A stretch of DNA of 64,000 nt from Smittia aterrima (taxonomy: Eukaryota > Arthropoda > Insecta > Diptera > Chironomidae): the NCBI GenBank assembly GCA_033063855.1, contig CP093831.1, positions 19,778,001 to 19,842,000 of the forward strand. Direction: 5' to 3'. Shown piece after piece: positions 11,294 to 22,692 of this stretch. Each line of letters opens with the position of its first letter. Position 1 is the stretch's first letter. The notes below the pieces were generated by a model, which was given only the letters and a program-made list of their open reading frames with translations, made no database searches and was not told where the DNA came from. A program made the position numbers and the translations under genes.

Positions 11294-11414
11294 AATAATT
11301 AGATCAATAGTAATTAGTTTACGAAAGTTTTATTGAAATAGATATTGAGAGATACAAAAAAAATTAAATGGAATTAAAATAAATCAATAAGCTCTTTTAA
11401 TTGGTGATGTCTAA

Positions 11415-14400
11415 TTAATTAACTGTATCAGCGCTTGTAGCACCAACTGAGCTCATTGTGGCAAGAGACGTCTGAGAATCGGAGATGATAGAGTTCATTG
11501 AGCGGTTTAAGTTGATTTTAAAAGCCTTTTCAGCATCGATTGTTATGAGATCCTGTGTGACGATTCCACCTTGACATTCGACCTTCTTCAAAACATTAAC
11601 TGTGAATTGATCCATTATGCCGTTGTGTGTAAAGACCTTTTCACCGTCCATCATAACAAAAGTTCTCGATTGATTATTATCGGTGAGCAAGTCTTTTTCG
11701 TGCTTCTTCGTGCTTTTGTTGATTCGGAGAACTTGAATCATCTGATCGTGGATGATATAAAGTAAGAAGTTCTTGTAGAAGAATTGAAGTGGAGCGTGGA
11801 GCCATTCGAGGTTTTCTTTGCGAGCTCGTAAGCCGTAATCATCAACAAAGACGCCGTAATCACGGAAGCAAAGTAAATATTCGTTGGAATTAACTCGGAA
11901 AACATCCATCGGCTGCGTGTTCTTGGTTGGACGTAAACTTTGATCGCTCAAGTCAAGAAATTCTTCAGCGACGTAAGAGTTCAAGTCAACTTCGAAAAAT
12001 TTGTCACACGCGACGATTGCCGAGTGTTGAGTAAAGTGAATTGATTTAATGTCGGTAGCAGTGTCGAGTGAACGAACGGGCTTAAATCTGCCCATTTTAG
12101 CATCATACTTCAAGATAACCATTCGAGAATTTGTAGCAGCAATGGCAATCGCATCATTCAAGTGATCGCTGCTTCCATGAATTTCGACCATGTGCCACTT
12201 CTCGTCTCCACAGCGATTAGCTATTGACAAGTCGATCGGTTGAATATTCAATTTCGGTTCGAGCATATTCGATTGTTGACTTTTGTTCATTAGCATTCGC
12301 AGATCGCATTCGTAAAGATTGTCACCATCATCACCAACGAGGATGGATTTTGTGAGATTAGGCTTGATAGCGAAATAGTTGACATTTGTAATTCCCTTAA
12401 TCTGCACGATCTGATCATCATCGACTCGATAAGAGTACAAACCACTTGAACAACCTGTGAAGAAAACAAAGATAAATCAGATGAAATGAATGAAAAGTTT
12501 CAAACTTACCGAATAAAATGATCTTTTCCGTTAACTCGTAAACTGCATGAATTCGTGGTGCAGTAACCATTCCCCACCCAAACCCGAATCGCGACGAATT
12601 TAAGATGTGATCGCCATGATAGCTAAAAACAGATAAATCGCTTCCACTTCCGATGGAGGAAACATCGTCAAAAGGTTTGATACCATCAACGTCGTCGAGT
12701 TGCATTTTTTTACTGCGACGACTTCCGTTTATCGAAGCGGTTGTATCGGCGAACGATGAAGTTCCCGAGGAAGATGAAATACCATCGCCTAGAAAACATT
12801 GTGACTTGACAGCTCCGCGACATTTACGATGAACAGAGAGTTTACATTCCTTGCACTGCCAGTATGGCTGACCAACTAAGATGATTCGTTCACAAGCAAG
12901 GCACAAAGTTGAGGGAGCGTTGGGAGACGGTGAAGCCGTTTCAATTGTCATTGCGAAGTGATGAGCTTTTGGTGATGAATTTGATTCGCGTTGGCGATAT
13001 TCCGTTTGAAGTGGAACTTCGGGTTCAGCGTGAACAGTTGCAACGATTGTTCTAGCAGAGGACTCCGTTGGGTCAACTGTCGATTCACGGGTTTGTGATC
13101 GTTCTGGAGATTTCATACTGGCGCTCTTGCGAATCTCAAGCTTTGTTTGCATTAAGTTTTCTTTCAACCGTTGATTTCTCTCACGTTCACGTTTAAGTTC
13201 GTCTTCGGCTTTCCTCAATTTATTCGAATCTTGCGAGTTCGGAGGAATATTTTCTTTTCGAGTGCTTTTCGGTGTTACCGGAGGATGAGAATTACTTGAC
13301 GAATTTGCTCCGAAGATAACATCAACGATGTTTCTTTTCTTTTTGGGTTTCAGTTCCTCGACACGTTGACTCAAATACTCAATCAATTTTTTTTGCTGAG
13401 CGACTGTTGCTTCTGTTCTTATATCTCGTTCCTTTGAGTGCGTTCGAAGTTCACCAAGAAGACAATCAAGATGATCTTTCTCTTGATTGAGCTCGTCGAA
13501 ATCGATTTTTGCGTCTTTCAACTCTTGTGTCAGTCGCTTAACTTCTTCCTTTGATCGGTAGAAATCTGTTAAGACTCTCGTTGACTCTTCCTTCAAAATT
13601 CGAATCTCATTTTCGTAGCTCGTCTTCAACTTCTGCAGATGTTGCAAATCTGTGTTGGTGACTTCGATATTTTCTTGAGCTTCATAGAGAACTTCCTGTT
13701 TCTTAGCGAGCTGCTGTTGAAGTTCAAGCATTCGCTTTTGCATTCCTTGCATTTCTTCCTTCAGCTCATCGGATTCGTTCTGCAATTGACAACCTTTCGT
13801 CTCGGCTGACATCTTCAGATTTTTCTCTTTAGCAAGTTCACGTTTCATCTTTGAGATTTCTTCGTCTCGTGAGCGAATCTTAGCATGAAGTGTGTCAATC
13901 TTTTCGCTATTGGATTTGTTGTGTTTCACTTCGTTGTTCCACATTTCTTCAAGTGCATTCAGCTGCTGTTCTGTTGTTGCAGCTGCTTCAATCAACAAAT
14001 CATAGTTCTTTGTCTTGGACTCGTACTCAGATTGTAATTCGTTGGCGGATTCTTCGGCACAGGCTTGAAGATTACGAGCTTCAGAAAGTCGGCGTTCGAA
14101 AATCGCCTTCTCGTCTGATAAGGAAGAAACCTTCAGCTCCAACATTCTGATTTTGTTTATCGAGTCTCTTTGTTTTTCCTCGAGATTCTTAATTTTGCTT
14201 GCGCCTTCTATGATCTCAGTTTTTTCTCGCAGTCTCTCACGTTCATTCGTTGACCACTTTTCGCGTTCTTGCTTAAGTTCGAATTTAAGATTTCTGATGT
14301 CTTTTTGAAGATCGATGATTTGTGTTTCCTTTAAACTGATTGAGTCGATCTGTTGTTTGATTTTGAGCTCCACACTTTCCTTTTCGTGAATGGCAGCTGA

Positions 14401-17234
14401 CACTTTTTCTGCTGAAGATTCAACACGTCGAGCGAGAACGGATTTTTCGTGTTTCAAATCAGCAACTTCCTTCTCCAATTTCCAAAGTTGCAAGTTTGCT
14501 GTCCTAGCTGATTGCCGATCAAGAATTGATTGTTCGCGAACTGTAGCTAACTGATCTTCAAGTTTTTCATTTTGACGTTCAAGTAAACCTCCAACTGAGT
14601 TCTCCGCGGTGTTATTAACTTTTGTAATCATTTTCTCAAGACGGTCGACGACTTCTTCGAGATTGTCAGCTCGTTTGCGTTGAATGTCTTCATTTTTCTT
14701 AGCCAAAGCTAAATCGTTTTTAAGATCTTCTGGGTCGACAACGTCAAGCTCTGTCATACTACCGTGTGCACTTTGAAATTCTCCTTGAAATTCTTCTTCT
14801 GAACTTTTGCGTCCTCCGATTTGGATTGGTTGTGAAACCATCTTTGACAATCGTAGTTGTTTCTTAAAATTCTCTTCCTGAATCTTCAACATTTCCTTAC
14901 GAAGTTCATCGTTTTTCCGATTAGATTCCTCAATTTGTTGATCGAGTTCTTTCTTAGATTTTGCCAAACGATTGACTTCATCGATTTTTTCGCCGAGTTG
15001 CTTGCGGATGGCTGATATTTCAGTGTCGGATTTCTCATTAGCTTCGATGATGTGACTGTTTGACTTTACAGCATCGTTAAGTTGTTTCCTCAAACTTTGA
15101 GCGGTTTCCTCGCTCTTTAGTCGAATTTCCGTTTCAGCTTTGAGTTTATTCTTCAACTCTTGAAGCTTTGAATCGTAGGTTGATGCGAGTTTCTTTCGGT
15201 CGTCTGCGAATTCATTTTTGTCAATTGTGTGCTGTTCCTTCGTCGATTTGACCATGTCTTTGTATTTATCGAGAACTGAGTTAATGTGCTGGCATTCATC
15301 GATTTTAGCAGAAAGTTCCAACTCGCCGCTCTTGATTTTTTCAAGAAGGTTGTTAATTTCAACTTTTCGTTCATTCAATTGCTTTTCAAAGTTTCCATCT
15401 GATATTTTCTTGGCTTTCTCCCACTTTTGATATGTTTGAGCAAGCACTTCAGCTACTGATGAATCATTCTTTAAGCGCATCTCCTCTTCAACTTTTAAAG
15501 AGCTTTTAAGCATTTTGATTTCGGTCTTGCAAGTGGCCAGCTCTGACACTTTCTTTTTAAGTTGAATTTTCAAAGATTCTTCCTCGTCCTTAGTGTCTTC
15601 GTAGAGCTTTTCCAACGAATTCATTTGAGCAGCTTTGCGTTCAGCTGACAACAAATCTTTTTGTAACTCTTTGATTTCTGACATCTGCGTCTTGATTGTA
15701 ACTTGAAGATCGCCGATTTTAGAAGATAACTTTGATTCAATGCGCGAATCATTCTTAGACGAAGGCTTTAAAAACTTTGAAGTCTCCTCATGAATATAAG
15801 TATAGCCGAGAAATGGCAGATCATCTCCAGAAAATTCGTTAACATTAATTGGATTAAATGTTGCTTTCTTCATTACAGGCGATCGCTTGATAGACTTGTC
15901 AACGTCTTCAAAGTTAGAAGTGTCTTCTTCACCGTCAACAGTTGGAATGATTGGTGGAGCTTTATCGCGTAAATTATGCCATTTGACACCGCTGAAGAAA
16001 GGATGATCCTGAATCTCGTCGTATGTCATTCTACGGCTTGGCTTTGTCACGAGTCCATTCAAAAGATCTTTGAGATTTCTAGACATTTTTATGTCGGTTG
16101 GGAACTCAAGAACTTCCATTAATCGTTTGTCGTCGGAATAGCTTTGAATTTCAGTGTAAGTGTCGTAGATATTCTCGCTGTGGAAGGGAGTTTTCTCTGT
16201 GATCATCTCGAAACCAATAATTCCCATCGACCAATAATCGCAAGAGGCGTCAAGTTTTTGTGGTTTTTGATTTCCTTTCGTAGAGAGAATTTTAAGAAGT
16301 TCCGGAGCGATGTAATCAGGTGTCCCAACTGGCGAAATACTGATGAAGCTTCCATCCTCGTTAAGTGCAATAGCTGACCCAAAGTCGGCAAGTTTTAAAT
16401 GTCCGAAACGATCGAGAAGGATATTCTCAGGCTTTACATCTAAAATGAAGAAACGATTAGATTAGGTTCAAGGAAATTCTATATTGAATATCAAAATTTT
16501 ACCTCTATGAACGAATCCCATTGTGTGAAGCGAGTTGAGTGCCAAAGCAATCTCGGCAAGATAGAAACGAGCAAGTTCCTCGTCAAATGCTCCATTTCGA
16601 ATCATGAGACCAAGTAAATCTCCGCCGGGCAAGTATTCCATGACGAGGTACAAATTCTCACGATTTTGAAAAGCGAACTGGAGTCTCGTAATCCATTCAC
16701 TTTTACGTCCGAGAACCATGATATCTCGCTCTTCTTTGACTTGACAGTTGTTAACTAACGACTTCTTAATCGTTTTCATTGCGTACACATCACTTGAGCA
16801 TTTCTCGGTGACCAACTGCAAATTTGAATTTTAAACGCCGAAACATTTTGTAGCGAATTTAAAAACTTACATGAACTTCACCGAAATAACCGCTTCCAAT
16901 CATTGTCTTTACATCGAAATCTTCGATACCGACTCGCAACTGCTTAGTTTCTCGTATTATTGGTCGATCTGCAATGAAAGTCGTAAAGAAATATTTCAAG
17001 ATCCAGTGAACGACGCAACTCACATTTGGTTGTAAAATCTTGAATGCTTTTGCTTTTCTTCTTGATCACATCTTTGTTACATTCGTCATAAAGAACGAAA
17101 AGCGCATCGAGAAGCCCATCTCTATTAATTCCGCTGCAAATATCTCGTTGTTCTTTTGGCAAAGCTTCAGGTCTTCCAAGGATCAACGAATTCAAACGCG
17201 TTGTGCGTGCGCTGATCGCTAAATTTTCACTCAT
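11415..17234 (-). CDS. sti: Citron Rho-interacting kinase, orthologue of Drosophila sticky
   Basis: Exons 17234-17024, 16968-16871, 16815-16503, 16439-12510 and 12454-11415 give 1,863 residues, nearly the length of Drosophila Sticky. The AGC kinase domain (about 89-350) has GSGYFGEV, the lysine in VYAMKTIKK, an HRDVKPEN loop formed across the third/fourth exon join, DFGSA and GTPDYIAPELL. A C-tail hydrophobic motif reads LPFLGYTYI. About 900 residues of coiled coil follow, then a C1 zinc finger near 1370-1425 (CLACERI, CKECKLSVHRKC) and a CNH domain near 1480-1840. Citron kinase acts under Rho at the midbody and binds Pavarotti/MKLP1 partners. It is divergent from pavarotti. All key kinase residues are present, so it should be active. 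Confidence 0.95.
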
Positions 17235-17759
17235 TTTATCTGATTGGTGTTGTTATGCCACAGTTAGTAAATAAAATTTACACTTTGAATCATTCTTTTC
17301 CAGAGAAATCGTAAACTTCTAAAATTCTGTTTCCTTCGCAAATAAAAGTTCGTTAAAATCGGGGGTAAAACAATTTTTCATATCCGTTCACAACTTGTAT
17401 ACAGAAAATAAATATTTTGATTTACCTCCAAAAAAAAAGTAAGATTTTTCTATTTATAATGATTTACTATGTTAGTAAAATAAATATTTACCCACTTACC
17501 ACTTACTACATCGAATGATAAGAATAATCTAGAAATGAATTTCGTGTTCCCCCTTTCAAGACGTAATTGAGGAACAACTCGGTACGCCCCGCTCAACGGA
17601 AATTTTTGAACAAACGCAACGAACAATTTTATTTCAATTCGGATTTTCTTCGATATTGACGGAATTAAAGCATAAAACAGCTACAAACGCAGTTACAAAC
17701 ACATTCCATGACACGCTAAGTGATTTCTATCCAGAGAAGACTCAAAGATTGGAAGAAAC
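17235..17759. promoter_or_regulatory. Divergent promoter region of sticky and pavarotti
   Basis: The region holds 525 bp between opposed start codons of two cytokinesis genes. TTTGAA, the core of the cell-cycle homology region used by mitotic genes, occurs at 17284-17289 and 17605-17610. A hexamer is common in AT-rich DNA, so this is weak. Joint regulation is inferred from arrangement and shared function. Confidence 0.5.
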
Positions 17760-20594
17760 ATGAAATCTTCGTAAGTTGACTGAAGTTTGCTGAAATATCT
17801 AATTTAACTTTAAATATTTATACAGACGAACTCCTGCACGCAGCGGAATGCTTCCACCTAAGACTCCAAAAAGTCGACAGGCATCGAAGGAGAACCTAAT
17901 TAAAGATCCTGTTCAGGTTTTCTGTAGAATTCGTCCAATGCAAACTGAAGCTGATCTTTCTTGCATCAGAGTCGTTTCGTCAACCACAGTCGCATTAATT
18001 CCCCCAGAAAGCGCAATTAATTACAAAATAATCAGCAACAAAGAAACTCAATACGTATTTAAGCATATATTCGATGTCGACTCAACTCAGCACGAATGCT
18101 TTACGACAGTTGCTCAACCGCTGGTTGAAGGATTAATCAAAGGACGAAACGGCCTTCTCTTCAGCTATGGCGTCACAGGATCAGGAAAAACATATACGAT
18201 GACAGGTAAAAAGGCGTTAACTATAAGATGATGTCATACTGACCGTTGAATTTTTTCAGGAAACAAACAGAATCGAGGAATAATGCCTCGTTGCCTCGAT
18301 GTTCTCTTTAAGACGATCTCTGATTATCAGGCGAAAAAGTACGTTTTCAAACCAGATCGCTTGAATGGATTTGATATTCTATCAGAAGCTGACGCTATGC
18401 TCGAAAGACAAACTGAACTTAATGCACGCATGATGAAGCTTGAACGTAAAGACACAGATATAGAGATCGCATCGCGAGCTTCAACAGATATTTCTGCACT
18501 TTTTGGACTCGACGAGGACAACAGTTATGCAGTTTTCATAACTTACGTCGAAATCTACAACAACAGCGTATTCGATCTTCTTGAAGCAACACCAAATCGA
18601 AATCAGTAAGTTAATAAATTTCTGCAAGCAAAACAAATTTAACAGTTTACATTTTTAGAGCTCCACAGACTAAAATCATTCGAGAAGACGTTGACAAAAA
18701 TATGTTTGTCCACGGAGTCACTGAAATGGAAGTAAAATCAGTTGAAGAAGCACTCAATGCTTTCCACACTGGGCAAAAGCGTAAACGAATGGGTCACACA
18801 ATCCTAAATGCTGAATCGAGCCGCAGTCACTCTGTCTTCACAATTCGCTTAGTACAAGCACCAGTTGATCAACGAGGCGAATACATTGTTGAAGATCGAA
18901 GCAAGATAACGGTTTCACAACTATCTTTGGTTGACTTGGCTGGGAGCGAACGTACGAATCGTACGAAAAACACTGGACAGAGATTGCGTGAAGCTGGGAA
19001 CATCAACAATTCGTTGATGACATTGAGAAACTGTTTGGAGACATTAAGAGAAAATAGCATGGGAGCAAACAAAAAAGTTCCATATCGCGACTCCAAAGTC
19101 ACTCATCTCTTTAAAAACTTTTTTGACGGAGAAGGCCAAGTGAAAATGATCGTGTGCATTAATCCACGATCAGAAGACTACGACGAGACAGCTCAAGTCA
19201 TGAAGTTTGCCGAGATTACTCAGGAAGTTCAGATAGCTCGCCAAACACCAATGAAACCAACATTGGAAAATGGGTTGACGCCAGGGCGTCGTAAGGCCAA
19301 TCAACTTTTCCGTCAAGCAATGCAGAATCTTCAAAGTGATGGAAGACCTGAAGCTGGTGACTTGGAAATTGATTTGGGACTTGTCTATAAATTACCGAGC
19401 TTCCCTGATTTCCAATTACACTCTGCTAACTCTCAAGAAGTTGTTCGTGAGTTAATGATTTGTCTTGAAGACCGAATTCGTTGCCGACAAAGATTGATCG
19501 ATGATTTCGATGCAAGACGTAAGTTGATCTTCTTTAAAAACTTTCCTCAATAGAAATTTTAGTTTCACTCAATTTTTAGAAAAAGACGTTCGTAAATTAC
19601 TTCGAGATATCGAATCAGAAAATATTCGCTTGAAGACAGAAAATGCTGCAGTGACTGCTACTTTGGTTCAAGAACGTGAACGCATGATGGCATACGAAAG
19701 CAAAATCGTTCGTTACGAAACATCGCTTGACCAACTGAACCGAAAGCTTCGTGAAAAAGAAGAATATATTTTGGACATGGAGCGAAATCTTGGGGAAAAA
19801 CAGCATCAATTAGCTAAGAAAGAACATGAAAAGGAGAAGCAGCGACGAAAATTCAGCTCGAAGATGGCTGAAGAAAACGAGAAAATGACTCGTGAAATGC
19901 AATTGCAGTTAAATCAGCAAAAGCGAAAACTGGAAGAGAACATGCGCTCAAAAGAAGAGAAACTTCGTCTCGTCACCGACATTGTTAATGGAGGTGATAT
20001 TCCAACTGGACCCGTTTCAAACTTAATACAACGATTCAACTCAAATTGTGACAATGTTCAACCACCAGGATCTGAACGAAAACCGAGATCTAAAGTAAGT
20101 AGTATAGACTCTTGATGAAAAGAAACTCTCTTTAAATAAACTGTTATTTCTAGACTGTGGCCTCTGGAAATCCACGCCATCGTCGATCAAAATCAGTCGG
20201 AACTGAAAAGTGGCTTGAACATCGTACACCAAATCCAATCGTCCCTCTAGGAACAATCTTACAGCCTTACTACAACGCTAAGACTGTCAAGAGCCCAGAT
20301 ATGAAGGATTTGTCTGGACCATCTCGATACTGTTTGATCACTCAAGAGCCCGACACAGAAGGTGAACTGGAAACGAAGCTTTACAAAGGCGATGTTCTCC
20401 AAACAACAAGCGGAGGAGCTCAAGTAATTTTTGATGACATCGAATGCTTGAAGCAGCTGTCACCAAACGTCACGCCACCGCGCAAACGAAAGAGTGAAGT
20501 TGAACGACAAACTCCAGGCAAGAAGCCTTCGTTGGATGTGGTCGAAAGTCGCTGCTCTATTGGAATTGGATCCAACAAGAAACATCGCGTTTAA
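17760..20594 (+). CDS. pav: Kinesin-6 Pavarotti (MKLP1/KIF23)
   Basis: Exons 17760-17770, 17826-18205, 18260-18605, 18659-19518, 19580-20094 and 20154-20594 sum to 850 residues. The first coding exon is only 11 bp and supplies MKSS, giving a start MKSSRTPARSGM close to that of fly Pav. Motor motifs are VFCRIRPMQTE, the P-loop region SYGVTGSGKTYTMTG, switch I SSRSHSVFT and switch II DLAGSE. The motor carries the long loop 6 insert typical of kinesin-6. A coiled coil follows. The tail RHRRSKSVGTEKW matches the Aurora B/14-3-3 regulated region of MKLP1. With RacGAP50C/Tumbleweed it forms centralspindlin for midzone bundling and ring positioning. A polyadenylation signal AATAAA lies at 20647-20652. 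Confidence 0.96.
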
Positions 20595-21388
20595 GTATTT
20601 TCTATTTCATGTTTTTTTATGTACTCTAAATACAACCTCGAATGAAAATAAAATAAAAGACATTTCTTAGTTCACAAATATAAAACTAAAATTAACCGAC
20701 ATTTTCCCTAGACGAGGGGATAATTATAAAAGAAAACTCTCGTTTAGTAATCGTCCCCTCGGTTAATGGCGAGAAGTTGTTAGAGCTTTGTTTTCAGTGC
20801 TGAATTGTCGTTAAGTCACTGTTTTAAGTTCTGCTATTAATCTGAAAATTCGCGTAAACTATCGACGAAAGAGGTAAAAGTGTTACAAAGTGAGTAGGTT
20901 TCGAAATTTCAGTGAAAATTTGCGTAGAAAAAGTTGAATGGCGAAACCAAACATTTTCTTTCGTTTTGGGAAGTTAATTCAGGGATATGTGAAAAGTGAA
21001 ATATATTAAGCAACTAAATATTAGGAGAAGATCAAGATTACAAGGTTTTAATATCAAAAATATGATTAGATTAAATTCTTTTAAGAAAACCCATAAATCA
21101 TCGTCCCCTCTCGCTTTGGTTCGAATTTTCTTCTTTCTCACTCACATTGCAGAACATCTTCTTGTTGGGGATTAAGAAAAGAAACTTGTTTCCAAACAGA
21201 AAGAAGAAAGATACTTTTGTTTAGCAGGAGAAAGAAATGCATTCGAAATGAGATTTTTTTTTCGTTTCGGGTGATTTTCGGTCTTGAGTTCGCTATTCTC
21301 CTTTCCATTTACGGTCGGTGCAATAAATTGACAATAACATCTCACATTTTATTTAATATTTCTAGATATATTCGGACGTAACCAATAA
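20595..21388 (+). promoter_or_regulatory. Intergenic, promoter and likely 5' UTR of extradenticle
   Basis: This lies between the pavarotti stop and the extradenticle start. A plausible 5' UTR intron runs from GTAAAAGTG at 20874 to a TTTCTAG acceptor ending at 21365, leaving 23 bp of leader before the ATG. A CGAGGGGA/TCCCCTCG inverted pair lies near 20715-20760. No coding gene is visible. Confidence 0.45.
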
Positions 21389-22692
21389 ATGGACGATCCC
21401 AATCGCATGATGGCTCATAGCGGTTCAACTCCTTCGTATCCCCAAGCCTACGGAATGCCTGAAGCGTCCGTTGTAGATGATCCACGCAAGCAGGACATTG
21501 GCGAGATTCTTCAGCAGATCATGAACATTACTGATCAATCATTGGATGAAGCTCAAGCCCGCAAGCATACTTTGAACTGTCACCGGATGAAACCAGTATT
21601 GTTCGCAGTTTTATGCGAAATTAAGGAAAAAACAGTTCTCTCATTGCGCAATACACAAGAGGAAGAGCCACCAGATCCCCAACTTATGCGTCTCGATAAC
21701 ATGCTCATCGCCGAGGGTGTCGCCGGGCCTGAAAAGGGAGGTGGCGCTGGAGCAGCTGCTTCAGCTTCGGCTGCTGCATCAGGTATCTCAAATAAATTTT
21801 ATTATTCCTGTTAAAGTACTTAAATTTCTGTTCCCCTGGTCCGCTCTTAAAGAAGACTTTTCGGATTTAACTGGGGGTCAAGACAACGCAATTGAACACT
21901 CTGATTACCGTGCAAAGTTGGCGCAGATCCGTCAAATTTATCATCAAGAGTTGGAGAAGTACGAGCAAGCATGTAGCGAGTTCACCACCCACGTAATGAA
22001 CTTATTGCGTGAACAAAGCCGTACTCGGTGGGATAAAAGTTTATTACCAATTATCGAAAGATTCTAATTCAATTCTATTTACAGCCCAATTACTCCGAAA
22101 GAAATTGAGCGTATGGTTCAAATCATCCACAAAAAGTTCAGTTCAATCCAAATGCAATTGAAACAGTCAACATGTGAAGCTGTCATGATCTTGAGGTGGG
22201 TTATTGCTATATGTTCACGATAACTTATTTTAATCAATAACCTTTTCTTTCAAAAGATCTCGTTTCTTGGATGCTCGTCGCAAACGCCGTAACTTCAGCA
22301 AACAAGCATCTGAAATATTGAATGAGTATTTCTACAGCCACCTAAGCAACCCATACCCATCTGAAGAAGCAAAGGAAGAGCTTGCCAGAAAGTGCGGCAT
22401 TACTGTGTCTCAAGTTTCCAACTGGTTTGGTAACAAACGTATTCGCTACAAGAAAAATATTGGAAAGGCTCAGGAAGAGGCAAATCTGTATGCTGCCAAG
22501 AAGGCAGCTGGTGCCAGCCCATACTCAATGGGAGGCCCAGCAAGTGGCGCTGCAACTCCAATGATGTCACCCGCACCCGCACAGGACTCAATGGGCTATT
22601 CACTTGGCTCGGGAGGTTACGACCAAGCGCAAGCTTACGACGGAAGCATGGGATATGACCCGATGCATCAAAAAGACCGCGACGACTTCTGA
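21389..22692 (+). CDS. exd: TALE homeodomain protein Extradenticle (PBX)
   Basis: Exons 21389-21782, 21853-22027, 22085-22195 and 22257-22692 give 371 residues (fly Exd has 376). PBC-A (KQDIGEILQQIMNITDQSLD) and PBC-B (DNAIEHSDYRAKLAQIRQIY) precede the homeodomain. The homeodomain shows the three-residue TALE loop (HLSNPYPSEEAKEELA) and recognition helix WFGNKRIRYKKN. It is a Hox cofactor; PBC-A and PBC-B bind Homothorax, which brings it into the nucleus. The tail SPYSMGGPASGAATPMMSP is also conserved. The second exon start is uncertain: 21853 has the better pyrimidine tract and adds EDFSDLTGGQ, while an AG at about 21885 would join directly to DNAIEH in the same phase. Confidence 0.96.
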
